In this document: piece after piece, positions 48,574-56,872 of the stretch | Numbering within the stretch: position 1 is the first letter of the stretch | Layout of the letters: every line of letters starts with the position of its first letter | Assembly (NCBI GenBank): GCA_015060045.1 | Contig: SUZH01000002.1 | Location: 1-64,000 of the forward strand | From: Rikenellaceae bacterium | GTDB taxonomy: Bacteria > Bacteroidota > Bacteroidia > Bacteroidales > Rikenellaceae | DNA length: 64,000 nucleotides | Direction of reading: 5' to 3' | Position numbers and translations under genes: made by a program | Notes under the pieces: generated by a model | The model's database searches: none | Seen by the model: the letters and a program-made list of their open reading frames with translations, nothing else | What the model was told of the DNA's origin: nothing

Positions 48574-48581
48574 GCGTAGCC

Positions 48582-49355
48582 ATGAAATTAGAGTTGAAAC
48601 GCCCGATCGTCTTCTTCGACTTGGAGACGACGGGCGTCGATACGTCGAAGGATCGTATTGTCGAGATCTCAATGATCAAGGTGATGCCCGACGGCAGCAG
48701 GATTCCCAAGACGCGCCGTGTCAATCCCGAGATGCACATTCCCGCCGAGGCTACGGCCATCCACGGCATTACGGACGAGGATGTAAAGGATGAGCCCACG
48801 TTCCGCCAATTGGCTAAATCGCTGGCTCAATTCATCCAGGGTTGCGACTTCGGAGGTTTTAACTCCAACCGTTTCGACCTGCCGCTGCTGGTAGAGGAGT
48901 TCCTGCGAGTGGGCGTGGACGTCGATCTGAAGCGTCGTAAGTTTGTCGACGTGCAGAACATCTTCCACAAGAAGGAGCAGCGTACGCTCGTCGCAGCTTA
49001 TAAGTTCTACTGCGACAAGGATCTCACGGATGCCCACTCGGCAGCAGCCGACACGATGGCCACCTATGAGGTGCTCTGTGCACAGCTTGACCGCTACGAG
49101 GATCTGGAGAACAATATCGACTTCCTGGCCGAGTATTCGGCACGCGACAAGGCAGCCGATTATGCCGGTCGCATTCTCTATAATGAACAGGGAGAGGAGA
49201 TTTTCGGCTTCGGCAAATACAAAGGCAAGACGGTGGAGGAGGTCTTCCGCATCGAGCCGAGCTACTACGCATGGATGATGAACGGTGATTTCCCGCTCTA
49301 TACGAAGAAGGTGATTACCGAGATTCGCATGCGTAGCACGACAACCAAGAAATAA
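48582..49355 (+). CDS. DnaQ-like 3'-5' exonuclease with C-terminal extension
   Basis: The 257-residue DEDDh exonuclease has ExoI motif FFDLETTG (D13, E15), ExoII GFNSNRFDLPLL (Asp) and ExoIII with DAHSAAADTMAT (His and Asp). The C-terminal part contains FGFGKYKGKTVEEV and PSYYAWMMNGDFP, the pattern seen in small domains fused to such exonucleases. It probably serves in replication proofreading or repair. Placement directly after dnaN supports association with the clamp, but no clear clamp-binding motif was identified. Confidence 0.9.
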   Translation: MKLELKRPIVFFDLETTGVDTSKDRIVEISMIKVMPDGSRIPKTRRVNPEMHIPAEATAIHGITDEDVKDEPTFRQLAKSLAQFIQGCDFGGFNSNRFDLPLLVEEFLRVGVDVDLKRRKFVDVQNIFHKKEQRTLVAAYKFYCDKDLTDAHSAAADTMATYEVLCAQLDRYEDLENNIDFLAEYSARDKAADYAGRILYNEQGEEIFGFGKYKGKTVEEVFRIEPSYYAWMMNGDFPLYTKKVITEIRMRSTTTKK

Positions 49356-49370
49356 CGAAGAGATAGGCAA

Positions 49371-51218
49371 GTGACCATTCAACGACTTTTTACAACCCTC
49401 GCATTGCTCTTTGCAGTGTGGGGTGGTTGGGCGATTGAGAAATCGACCACGATCGTCTATATCAACGGAACGAAGTATTACATCCATGCCGTACAGCAGG
49501 GCGAGACGCTCTATGCCCTCGCCAAGAGCTACGAAACGACCGAGCAGGCACTCCTGGAGCATAACCCGAGCCTTGCGGCCGGTCTGAAGGCAGGTGTCAA
49601 CATCAAAATTCCGGTGGCTACGGCACCCAAAGCCGAGTCGGGCGGAGTGCTCAAGAAACTCAAGAATAAGAAGACCTTCTCGACTCACTACGTAGTGAAA
49701 GGGGAGACTCTTTACAGCATTGCTCGCCAATATGAGATTCCCGTGCAGACCATCCTGGAGGATAACCCCGAGATTGATCCTTCGCTTCTGAGTTTGGGGC
49801 AGAAATTGCTGATTCGTCGCAAAGCGATCGGTAAGGGATCGGAGGAGAAGATCCACGAGGAGCTGACCGAGTATGCCGAGCAGTTGAGCAGTGTCACCGA
49901 GGGTGATGACTACTACGTGGTGCAGAAAGGTGACACATTCTACTCGTTGGCCAAGCGCTTTGGCATCAGCGAGGAGGAGCTCTCGAAACTCAACAACGGA
50001 CTGCAGCCGCAGGATCTCAAGGCCGGTGCGATGATTCGTATTCCGGCACAACAGTCTGCACACCAAGAAGCGGAGGCAACCACCACAGAACCTAACGTGC
50101 CTTCGATGGAGCCGAGCAAGCCCGAGCAAAACGTGATTGACTTCCGTGCCGTCTGCAACTGCGACCCGCTCAAAGTTTCGTTACTCCTGCCGCTGACGAC
50201 GAAGGGCAAGGCCAATAGCAACTACCTCGAATTTTATCAGGGTTTCCTCCTGGGGCTCGATTCGCTCAAGACAAAGCAGGGCTATTCGATCGATCTCGAC
50301 CTTTACGATACGAAACGTGATCCCGATGAGATCCACGCCATCGTGCAAGACGATCGCTTCCGCCGCTCACAACTCATCGTGGGCCCCGTCTACGAGGAGG
50401 AGCTGGAGGAGGTGGTAGCTTTTGCCGAGGAGAAGCAGCTGCCCATTGTTTCGCCGCTGGCCTCGATTGCACATATCCAAAGCGATGCACTCTTCCTGAT
50501 GGCGCCCGATCCGACGAAGAAGTATGCCAAGGCTACCAACATGCTGGGTGAGGAGAAGCAGGTAACGCTCATCTACACCGAGTCGACCGACAAGGAATTT
50601 GAGCAGGAGATTCTCCATCTGTTGGGAGACAAGCCCTACAAGAAACACCTCTACAAGTACCAGCATCCGTCGATCAAGGTCAAGGAGGGTGAACTCCATC
50701 CGAGTGACCTGACCCCGATCCTTGATAACGAGCAGGATAACCTCTACATCATCATGGCCGACAACGAGATTGACGTTGATCGTATCCTGGCAGCATTGGC
50801 CTCGGCCGACACAAACCTGCGTGCCCGTTCGCTCCGCACGCCGAAATACTCGGTGCTGGGCAACTCGCGTTGGAATCGTTACCAGAACATCGATCGCTCG
50901 ATCTTCTTCAAGACCCGTGTCGTATTCTTCTCGACCTACCACGCCAAGCGTGACTCTGAGCGCATTATTGCTTTCGATCGCGCCTACCTGCGTGCCTTTG
51001 GCTCGTTGCCATCGCTCTATGCTTATCGTGGTTACGATGCCGCCATGATCTTCGTGGCCGGCATGTACAACGACATCGAGTACGACCTGGAGGATCGTCG
51101 CTACACGCCGCTGCAGACCATCTATCGTTTCACGCAGCAGGAGGAGCACAAGAATCACCAGAACAGCGACTGGATGCGTGTAAATTACAACTCCGATTTC
51201 ACGATTACGATCGAATAG
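49371..51218 (+). CDS. three LysM domains fused to a periplasmic-binding domain
   Basis: The 615-residue exported protein has a signal peptide or anchor (about 1-21). Three LysM domains lie at about 36-81, 106-149 and 181-226, each with a GETLY/GDTFY-type start. A type I periplasmic-binding-like domain follows (about 260-600), with VSLLLPLTT and LIVGPVYEEELEEVVAFAEE. LysM binds peptidoglycan. The other half resembles LpoA/amino-acid-receptor domains and may bind a ligand or partner. Translation starts at GTG. It sits in the dnaN-rex operon. Its role in wall synthesis is inferred. Confidence 0.86.
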   Translation: MTIQRLFTTLALLFAVWGGWAIEKSTTIVYINGTKYYIHAVQQGETLYALAKSYETTEQALLEHNPSLAAGLKAGVNIKIPVATAPKAESGGVLKKLKNKKTFSTHYVVKGETLYSIARQYEIPVQTILEDNPEIDPSLLSLGQKLLIRRKAIGKGSEEKIHEELTEYAEQLSSVTEGDDYYVVQKGDTFYSLAKRFGISEEELSKLNNGLQPQDLKAGAMIRIPAQQSAHQEAEATTTEPNVPSMEPSKPEQNVIDFRAVCNCDPLKVSLLLPLTTKGKANSNYLEFYQGFLLGLDSLKTKQGYSIDLDLYDTKRDPDEIHAIVQDDRFRRSQLIVGPVYEEELEEVVAFAEEKQLPIVSPLASIAHIQSDALFLMAPDPTKKYAKATNMLGEEKQVTLIYTESTDKEFEQEILHLLGDKPYKKHLYKYQHPSIKVKEGELHPSDLTPILDNEQDNLYIIMADNEIDVDRILAALASADTNLRARSLRTPKYSVLGNSRWNRYQNIDRSIFFKTRVVFFSTYHAKRDSERIIAFDRAYLRAFGSLPSLYAYRGYDAAMIFVAGMYNDIEYDLEDRRYTPLQTIYRFTQQEEHKNHQNSDWMRVNYNSDFTITIE

Positions 51219-51222
51219 CGCC

Positions 51223-51867
51223 ATGGCAAACATTCCGAGCGGTATCCCCGAAAAGACCATCGAGCGACTGAGCGAATATCGTCGTACGCTCCTTTCGTGC
51301 AGCAAGCGGGGCATTACGCACATCTTCTCGCACGTCCTGGCCGGCATTCACGGCATCACGGCCGTGCAGGTACGTCGTGACCTGATGCTCATTGGTTTTT
51401 CGAGCGATACGAAGAAGGGGTACGATGTGCAGATTTTGATCGAATACATCAGCCGCATCCTCGACAGTGAGACCCCGATCAACATCGCCATTCTCGGCAT
51501 GGGCCACCTGGGTCAAGCTATCACCAAGTACTTCAACAGCAAGGGGTTGAAGCTCAAAATTACGGCCGCCTTTGATGTCGATCCCGAAAAGATCGGCCGC
51601 GAGATTGACGGTGTTCCCTGCTACCACATGAACAACTTTGAGCAGAAGGCCGAGGAGTTGGATCTCTCGATGGTGGTCGTATCATCACCCACGAAAGTAG
51701 CTCCGAGCCTCGTGGTGCCAATTATCAACGCCGGCATTCGCGGTGTGCTGAATTTCACCTCCACGCCGCTCAACTTCCCGCAGGGTATCGTAGTCGAGAA
51801 CTACGACATCACAACCCTTCTGGAGAAGGTTGCCTATTTCGTCAAGGAGAACGACGCGAACGCCTAA
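51223..51867 (+). CDS. rex: redox-sensing transcriptional repressor Rex
   Basis: The 214-residue protein has an N-terminal winged helix (about 10-75, with AVQVRRDLMLIGFSSD) and a C-terminal NADH-binding Rossmann fold with LGMGHLGQAI (G92, G94, G97). Rex senses the NADH/NAD+ ratio and represses fermentative and respiratory genes when NADH is low. Length matches the family. It lies 4 nt after the LysM gene. No copy of the usual TTGTGAA...TTCACAA operator was seen upstream of the operon. Confidence 0.93.
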   Translation: MANIPSGIPEKTIERLSEYRRTLLSCSKRGITHIFSHVLAGIHGITAVQVRRDLMLIGFSSDTKKGYDVQILIEYISRILDSETPINIAILGMGHLGQAITKYFNSKGLKLKITAAFDVDPEKIGREIDGVPCYHMNNFEQKAEELDLSMVVVSSPTKVAPSLVVPIINAGIRGVLNFTSTPLNFPQGIVVENYDITTLLEKVAYFVKENDANA

Positions 51868-51871
51868 CGCC

Positions 51872-52435
51872 ATGGAGATTATTCACGGCATACCCACCAC
51901 GCCCTTCCTGCGCCCTGCAGCCGTCACCGTCGGTTCGTTCGATGGTGTGCATTTGGGACACCAAGCGCTGTTGCAGGCGCTCCGCGAGGAGGCTGATCGG
52001 ATGGATGGGGTAGCCGTGGTCGTAACTTTCGACCCGCATCCGCGTGTTGCCCTGGGACGAGCGGAGGGATTGTTTCTATTGACCGATCTTGACGAGAAAG
52101 CCGAACTGTTAGCGCGTTACGGGGTCGATTATCTGGTCATCATTTCTTTCAACAAAGCCTTTGCTGACCAAAGCGGAGCGGAGTTTGCCACCAAGATTTT
52201 GGTGGAGAAGATAGGCGCTAAGTCGCTCATTGCCGGCTACAACCACCGTTTCGGCCACGACCGCATGGTGGCCCGGGAACTCGCCATCGAGGGGCTTCAT
52301 GTGGTGCATGTCGAAAAATGTGAGGTTGAGGGTGGACACGTCAGCTCGTCCGAGATTCGTCGCCTGATCGAGGCTCAAAAATATGGCGAGGCAGAAAAAC
52401 TATTGGGGCACACCATCAAATTATTAGAACCATGA
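51872..52435 (+). CDS. RibF-type FAD synthetase domain protein lacking riboflavin kinase
   Basis: The 187-residue protein has the nucleotidyltransferase motifs VGSFDGVHLGHQ and VVTFDPHPRVALG plus a late VSSSEIRRLIE block (the ISST-type motif). These match the adenylyltransferase half of RibF, which makes FAD from FMN and ATP. The riboflavin kinase half (about 120 residues) is absent; the protein ends where it would begin. Either the kinase is encoded elsewhere or the protein has another adenylyl-transfer role. It starts 4 nt after rex and overlaps the thioesterase by 4 nt. Confidence 0.85.
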   Translation: MEIIHGIPTTPFLRPAAVTVGSFDGVHLGHQALLQALREEADRMDGVAVVVTFDPHPRVALGRAEGLFLLTDLDEKAELLARYGVDYLVIISFNKAFADQSGAEFATKILVEKIGAKSLIAGYNHRFGHDRMVARELAIEGLHVVHVEKCEVEGGHVSSSEIRRLIEAQKYGEAEKLLGHTIKLLEP

Positions 52436-52848
52436 TACAACACGATTGCAAAATACGGGTCTGGTATTGCGATACCGACCAAATGGGCATTGTTCACCAC
52501 TCGAACTACATCCGTTACTACGAGGAGGCGCGTAGCGACTTCCTCCGCGCGCTGGGACTTTCGTATGCCGAGGTGGAGCGCCGCGGCCTGATGATGCCGA
52601 TTTTGGAGGTACAATCTAAATACCGCCGTGCGATTCGCTACGACGAGGAAGTTACCGTGCGCATCATGCTGAAAGAGCTACCCTCGACCCGCATCAACTT
52701 CCTCTACGAGATCTACAACGCCGAGGGCCTTTTGATGAATACGGGCATGACCCAGCTTGGCTTTATGCACAGCGAAACGCGCCGCCCCTGCCGCTGCCCC
52801 GAGTGGTTCTTGGAGATCCTGCGCGCTGAATGGAAAGAGGAGGAGTAA
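52432..52848 (+). CDS. 4HBT (YbgC-like) acyl-CoA thioesterase
   Basis: The 138-residue hotdog-fold enzyme has WYCDTDQMGIVHHSNYIRYYEEAR, where D16 and the GIVHHSNY motif are the YbgC-type active site. Such enzymes hydrolyse short or medium acyl-CoA or acyl-ACP. Its start overlaps the preceding gene in ATGA, so translation is coupled. It is last in the run that begins with dnaN. The substrate is not known. Confidence 0.92.
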   Translation: MIQHDCKIRVWYCDTDQMGIVHHSNYIRYYEEARSDFLRALGLSYAEVERRGLMMPILEVQSKYRRAIRYDEEVTVRIMLKELPSTRINFLYEIYNAEGLLMNTGMTQLGFMHSETRRPCRCPEWFLEILRAEWKEEE

Positions 52849-52911
52849 AGAAACGCATAAGTAGCATTTAGCATTGTTTGCCAACACACCTGCGAACCAA
52901 CAACAAACAAG

Positions 52912-53394
52912 ATGAAACCCGTTAAATACTTTATAGCATTATTATCCTTGACGTTATGCGCGTGCGGATTATTGCGTCCCGCGACACATATACAGAACGA
53001 CGATTTGGCAAAATATAAATATATCTATATTCCATATCGCGCCAATGTAACGTCTGGAACCGGCACATTCTATCATGGCACCGGTGGTATCACAAGCCAG
53101 AATATCAATCCGGGTGACTTGATTGCCGGCTATTTCATTAAACATGGTTACGCGATATTACCGGAACTCAATCCCTCATTATTGTCGGAAACTTTAATTG
53201 TAAATTATGGCGAGTCCGGCCGGCGTGAGATTGCTCTCGGGTTGGCCAAGCCGCTTGAAATGACAATCCAATTACTATCGGCCGAAACAAACCAAATCGT
53301 CTATTCGGTAACAGCCGAGGGTATGGGGGAAACGGTAGCAGACGATGTGCGGAATGCCATTAATCGTTGTTTGCAAGATTTACCTTTGAAATAA
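52912..53394 (+). CDS. orphan lipoprotein of unknown function
   Basis: The 160-residue protein begins MKPVKYFIALLSLTLCACG with a clear lipobox (LCAC), so it is probably an envelope lipoprotein. The mature part is beta-rich with KYKYIYIPYR and a late EGMGETVADDVRNAINRCL helix, and it may belong to small DUF4136-like proteins. No definite family was recognised. The DNA is more AT-rich than its neighbours, which may indicate a late acquisition. It is followed by a very strong terminator. Confidence 0.72.
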   Translation: MKPVKYFIALLSLTLCACGLLRPATHIQNDDLAKYKYIYIPYRANVTSGTGTFYHGTGGITSQNINPGDLIAGYFIKHGYAILPELNPSLLSETLIVNYGESGRREIALGLAKPLEMTIQLLSAETNQIVYSVTAEGMGETVADDVRNAINRCLQDLPLK

Positions 53395-53401
53395 CTTATA
53401 T

Positions 53402-53439
53402 AAATAAGAGGTGCTTGACGAATCAAGCACCTCTTATTT
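53402..53439. terminator. strong bidirectional terminator
   Basis: AAATAAGAGGTGCTTGA (53402-53418) and TCAAGCACCTCTTATTT (53423-53439) form a perfect 17-bp stem with a CGAA loop. It separates the convergent lipoprotein and htpG genes. Confidence 0.92.
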
Positions 53440-53457
53440 ATTTGGATTCTAAAATCG

Positions 53458-55518
53458 TTATTTCTCAATCAGCGAGATCGAGCGCTGGATGAAGTCCGTC
53501 AGCGACTTACCCTTCAGCATGCCGTTCGAAAGCAGGGCCAGGTCGATGATCTGCTTCACGAGCTTATTCTCCAAGCCGATCTGCGTCAGGCGCTCATTAC
53601 GCTCATCGCGCAGCTCGACCACCTTCTTCGAAAGCTCCTCGCGCATCGTCTTCTCCTCGCTCGTGAGTTCCTCCTCCTTCTTGCCCTTCACGACCTCCTC
53701 GAAACGGTGCTCCTCCGAGACCGCTGCGTCGATCTTCTTGGTCATCGTGCGAAGTTTATCGCCGTACGACTTCTCAACCTCACCCAGGATGTTGATCACG
53801 ATCGGGTGGTTGCCATTAACGGCAATCGTGAAGTTGTCGGGCATCTGGCCGTAGAATTGGCTCATGCCACCGCCACCCATCTGGGCCATCTCCTTCATGC
53901 GACGCATAAACTCGTTCTGCGTGATCACCACGGGAGCCTCGTCTGCCGCCATCGCCTCAAAAGTGATGTGGTAGTTGATCTTCTCATCGACCGGCATCTG
54001 GCTCTCAAAGACGGGGGTCAGCAACTCCTGCTGGGCGGTCGTGAGGGTCATCGTCAACTGCTCCTCCTTCTGGATCAGCTTCTCGATCACGTCGCTATCC
54101 ACGCGCACAAAACGGGTATTCTCGTTCTTCTGCTCATACCAATTCACATAGTGGTTGTCGAGCTGACCATTCATCTCCAGCACATCGTAACCCTTCTGCT
54201 TGGCGGCCTCGACAAACGCGTGCTTCTCGTTCACATCATCCACGTAGAGCAGAATCAGCTGCTTGTTCTTATCCGTCTGCTGTTCCTTGACCTTCTCGGT
54301 GAACTCCTTCGGCGTGTAGTACTTACCCTCGATCGACTTCCACAGCATGAAATTCTGCGCCTTCTCGGCGAACTTCTCGTCCGTGAGGATACCATACTGG
54401 ATAAAGACCTTCAAATCGTCCCACTTCTGCTCATAGTCCGAGCGCATCGTCTTAAAGAGCTCCTGCAGACGATCGGCCACCTTGCGGGTGATGTAGCTCG
54501 AAATCTTCTTCACGTTCGGGTCGCTCTGCAGGTAGCTGCGCGAGACGTTGAGCGGGATATCGGGCGAATCGATCACACCATGCAGCAGCGTGAGGTACTC
54601 CGGCACGATGCCCTCGACCTGATCCGTGACATAGACCTGGTTGCAGTAGAGCTGAATCTTGTTCTTCTGAATCTCGAAGTTATTGCGAATCTTCGGGAAG
54701 TAGAGAATACCCGTCAGGTTGAAGGGGTAGTCGATGTTCAGGTGAATCGAGAACAACGGCTCCTCCGACATGGGGTAGAGCTCGCTATAAAACTCTTTGT
54801 ACTGCTCCTCGGTAATCTCCGACGGCATGCGGGTCCAGAGCGGCTCGATGTTGTTGATCACGTTGTCCTTCTCCGTATCCTGGTACTTGCCGTCCTTCCA
54901 CTCCTTGACCTTGCCAAAGACGATGGGCACGGGGAGAAAGCGGCAATACTTCTTCAAAAGGCCCTCGATCGTCGTCGGCTCGGCATACTCCTTCATCTCC
55001 TCCGAGAGGTGCAGCACGATCTGCGTACCGCGTTCGAGCTTCTCCTCGAGCTCCTCCATCTCGAACTCGGGCGTACCCGTGCAGCTCCAGTGTACCGACT
55101 TAGCCTCCTCACGATACGACTGCGAGAAGATCTCGACCTTGTCCGAGACCATGAACGACGAGTAGAAGCCCAGACCGAAGTGGCCGATGATGGCCTGATC
55201 CTGGTACTTGGCCATAAACTCCTCGGCACCCGAGAAGGCGATCTGGTTGATGTAGCGATCCACCTCATCGGCCGTCATGCCAATACCGTGGTCGCGAATC
55301 GTGAGGATTCGCTTCTCGGTATCAACCTCCACCTCGACCTTCAGATCGCCCGTCTCGCCCTGCCATTCGCCCTTCGAGGAGAGCGTGCGCAGCTTCTGCG
55401 AGGCATCCACGGCATTCGAGATCAACTCGCGCAGGAAGATCTCATGATCCGAATACAAAAACTTTTTGATGACCGGGAAGATGTTCTCCGTAGTCACGCC
55501 AATTTTTCCGTTTCTCAT
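53458..55518 (-). CDS. htpG: molecular chaperone HtpG (Hsp90)
   Basis: The 686-residue chaperone begins MRNGKIGVTTENIFPVIKKF. The GHKL ATP site includes LRELISNAVDAS, DHGIGMT and GHFGLGFYSSFM. The middle domain has DIPLNVSRSYLQSD, and the C-terminal dimerisation part is rich in charged residues. Length and motif order match Bacteroidetes HtpG. The start at 55518 was chosen because the residues before it are not part of the family. No CIRCE-like heat-shock operator was seen in the gap to the nitroreductase gene. Confidence 0.96.
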   Translation of the reverse strand: MRNGKIGVTTENIFPVIKKFLYSDHEIFLRELISNAVDASQKLRTLSSKGEWQGETGDLKVEVEVDTEKRILTIRDHGIGMTADEVDRYINQIAFSGAEEFMAKYQDQAIIGHFGLGFYSSFMVSDKVEIFSQSYREEAKSVHWSCTGTPEFEMEELEEKLERGTQIVLHLSEEMKEYAEPTTIEGLLKKYCRFLPVPIVFGKVKEWKDGKYQDTEKDNVINNIEPLWTRMPSEITEEQYKEFYSELYPMSEEPLFSIHLNIDYPFNLTGILYFPKIRNNFEIQKNKIQLYCNQVYVTDQVEGIVPEYLTLLHGVIDSPDIPLNVSRSYLQSDPNVKKISSYITRKVADRLQELFKTMRSDYEQKWDDLKVFIQYGILTDEKFAEKAQNFMLWKSIEGKYYTPKEFTEKVKEQQTDKNKQLILLYVDDVNEKHAFVEAAKQKGYDVLEMNGQLDNHYVNWYEQKNENTRFVRVDSDVIEKLIQKEEQLTMTLTTAQQELLTPVFESQMPVDEKINYHITFEAMAADEAPVVITQNEFMRRMKEMAQMGGGGMSQFYGQMPDNFTIAVNGNHPIVINILGEVEKSYGDKLRTMTKKIDAAVSEEHRFEEVVKGKKEEELTSEEKTMREELSKKVVELRDERNERLTQIGLENKLVKQIIDLALLSNGMLKGKSLTDFIQRSISLIEK

Positions 55519-55636
55519 AGTTTTTATCTTGTTTTGTTGTTTTCTCTGTTTGTCATACTCTTCCAGCAAAGGGTGTGCCACACGGATTTTTCTGCCATTC
55601 TGTCGGTCGGATATGACAAAGTCCCGATTTTGGTGC

Positions 55637-55645
55637 TATCTTTGT
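55637..55645 (+). promoter_or_regulatory. -7 box of nitroreductase gene
   Basis: TATCTTTGT is a full -7 match, 37 nt before the ATG at 55682. No correctly spaced TTTG -33 element. Confidence 0.55.
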
Positions 55646-55681
55646 ATCTCACAACAACAACTTTTTTTAACAGCAACGAAG

Positions 55682-56197
55682 ATGGATTTTCTGAATTTGG
55701 CCAAGCGGCGCTATGCCTGCCGCAAATACACCGACCGCAAGGTCGAGCGCGAAAAATTGATGCAGATTCTCGAGGCCGGACGCGTAGCCCCCACGGGAGC
55801 CAACCGCCAGCCGCAATGCTTAGTAGTAATCGAATCGAAGGAGGGCATGGAGCGTTTGGCTCGCTGCACGCGCGATTTTGGTGCTCCGTTGGCAATCCTC
55901 GTCTGTGCTGATACGACCGAGGTGTGGCACAAGTACGATGGCAAGAAGATTACGGACATCGACGCCACGATCGTCACAGACCACATGATGTTGCAGGCTG
56001 CCGCCCTGGGACTCGATACGCTCTGGATTTGTATGTTCAAGCCCGATGCCGTCCGCGAGGAGTTCGGCCTGCCGGATGAGGTTGAGCCGGTGAATATTCT
56101 CCTCGTCGGCTATGGTGATGGCGAACCCGCCTCGCCCGATCGTCACGATACGACTCGCAAACCGCTCGAGCAGACAGTTTGCTTCGAGCACTTTTAA
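55682..56197 (+). CDS. nitroreductase-family flavoprotein
   Basis: The 171-residue protein begins MDFLNLAKRRYACRKY, with the flavin-binding pattern R-RYxxRxY and a later GRVAPTGANRQPQ segment. It belongs to the small FMN-dependent NAD(P)H nitroreductase group. The physiological substrate is unknown; members reduce nitroaromatics or quinones. The start at 55682 follows the promoter, and the longer frame would run through the htpG start region. It has its own terminator. Confidence 0.9.
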   Translation: MDFLNLAKRRYACRKYTDRKVEREKLMQILEAGRVAPTGANRQPQCLVVIESKEGMERLARCTRDFGAPLAILVCADTTEVWHKYDGKKITDIDATIVTDHMMLQAAALGLDTLWICMFKPDAVREEFGLPDEVEPVNILLVGYGDGEPASPDRHDTTRKPLEQTVCFEHF

Positions 56198-56216
56198 CAG
56201 CGTGTCATTTTGACAC

Positions 56217-56252
56217 AAAAAAACGGGAGGCGTTACGCTTCCCGTTCTTTTC
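56217..56252. terminator. bidirectional terminator
   Basis: ACGGGAGGCGT (56223-56233) and ACGCTTCCCGT (56235-56245) form the stem, with A and T tracts outside. It overlaps the 3' end of the YhhN coding region and also ends the nitroreductase transcript. Confidence 0.82.
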
Positions 56253-56775
56253 TTGTGAAATGCATCCACGCAAAAATCACCTGCGCCGCATAGTAGGGTA
56301 TCAGGATGGCATAAGTGGCGTAGGGCACCGTCCCGATGTAGTGATCATAGGCAATCAATCCGTCCGATAGCACAAAGAGCAGCGCAGCCACCACATACCA
56401 ACCCCATGACGTTCGTTCTTGGATAATCGTGGCCGAAAGCATCGAGAGCAACACGACGGCATAGAGTCCCACGGAGGCCACTTCGACGATCGACGTAATC
56501 TTCACGGCCAGAAAACCGAATGCCGTGCAGAAAGCGATAAAGGCTACGACCAGCGGACGCACACGTTGCGTGGTTAATTTGCCGTGGGGCGCAAAGTCGG
56601 CGATATAGCAACAAAGCGCCAGCGCAAAAAGTCCCATCTGCCACTGAAAAGCATCCAGCGAACCGGCCAAATCGCCCGCCGCCGAGAGTAACAATCCGAG
56701 CGGAATCCACCAGCCGTTTTTACGGCCTTTCAGCGCAGTAATCAACGCCAAGAGCAGAGTAGGGATAGCTATCAT
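56233..56775 (-). CDS. YhhN-family membrane protein, lysoplasmalogenase-like
   Basis: The 180-residue polytopic protein has about six to eight hydrophobic segments. The C-terminal half shows the YhhN/TMEM86 motifs ALLFVLSDGLIAYD and PYYAAQVIFAW, and an earlier SAAGDLAGSLD with its Asp fits the conserved first motif. Family members cleave the vinyl-ether bond of lysoplasmalogens. Anaerobic Bacteroidetes can contain plasmalogens, so the role is plausible, but activity is not shown for this branch. Confidence 0.84.
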   Translation of the reverse strand: MIAIPTLLLALITALKGRKNGWWIPLGLLLSAAGDLAGSLDAFQWQMGLFALALCCYIADFAPHGKLTTQRVRPLVVAFIAFCTAFGFLAVKITSIVEVASVGLYAVVLLSMLSATIIQERTSWGWYVVAALLFVLSDGLIAYDHYIGTVPYATYAILIPYYAAQVIFAWMHFTRKEREA

Positions 56776-56815
56776 TCTTTATTTTATTCTTAATTCGGGT
56801 GGACAAGATACGAAA

Positions 56816-56852
56816 AAAGGTGTTTCATCGGTTAAGACAAAACACCTCTTTT
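56816..56852 (-). terminator. terminator of aldose epimerase operon
   Basis: AGGTGTTT (56818-56825) and AAACACCT (56840-56847) pair around a 14-nt loop, with A and T tracts outside. It lies after the aldose epimerase stop on the minus strand. Confidence 0.75.
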
Positions 56853-56872
56853 CTGGTAAAATGTGTGAATTG

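Noticed and set aside
53707..55911. 734-codon open frame on the plus strand opposite htpG
   Set aside because: It is antisense to htpG with low-complexity Leu/Arg/His-rich composition and no recognisable domain.
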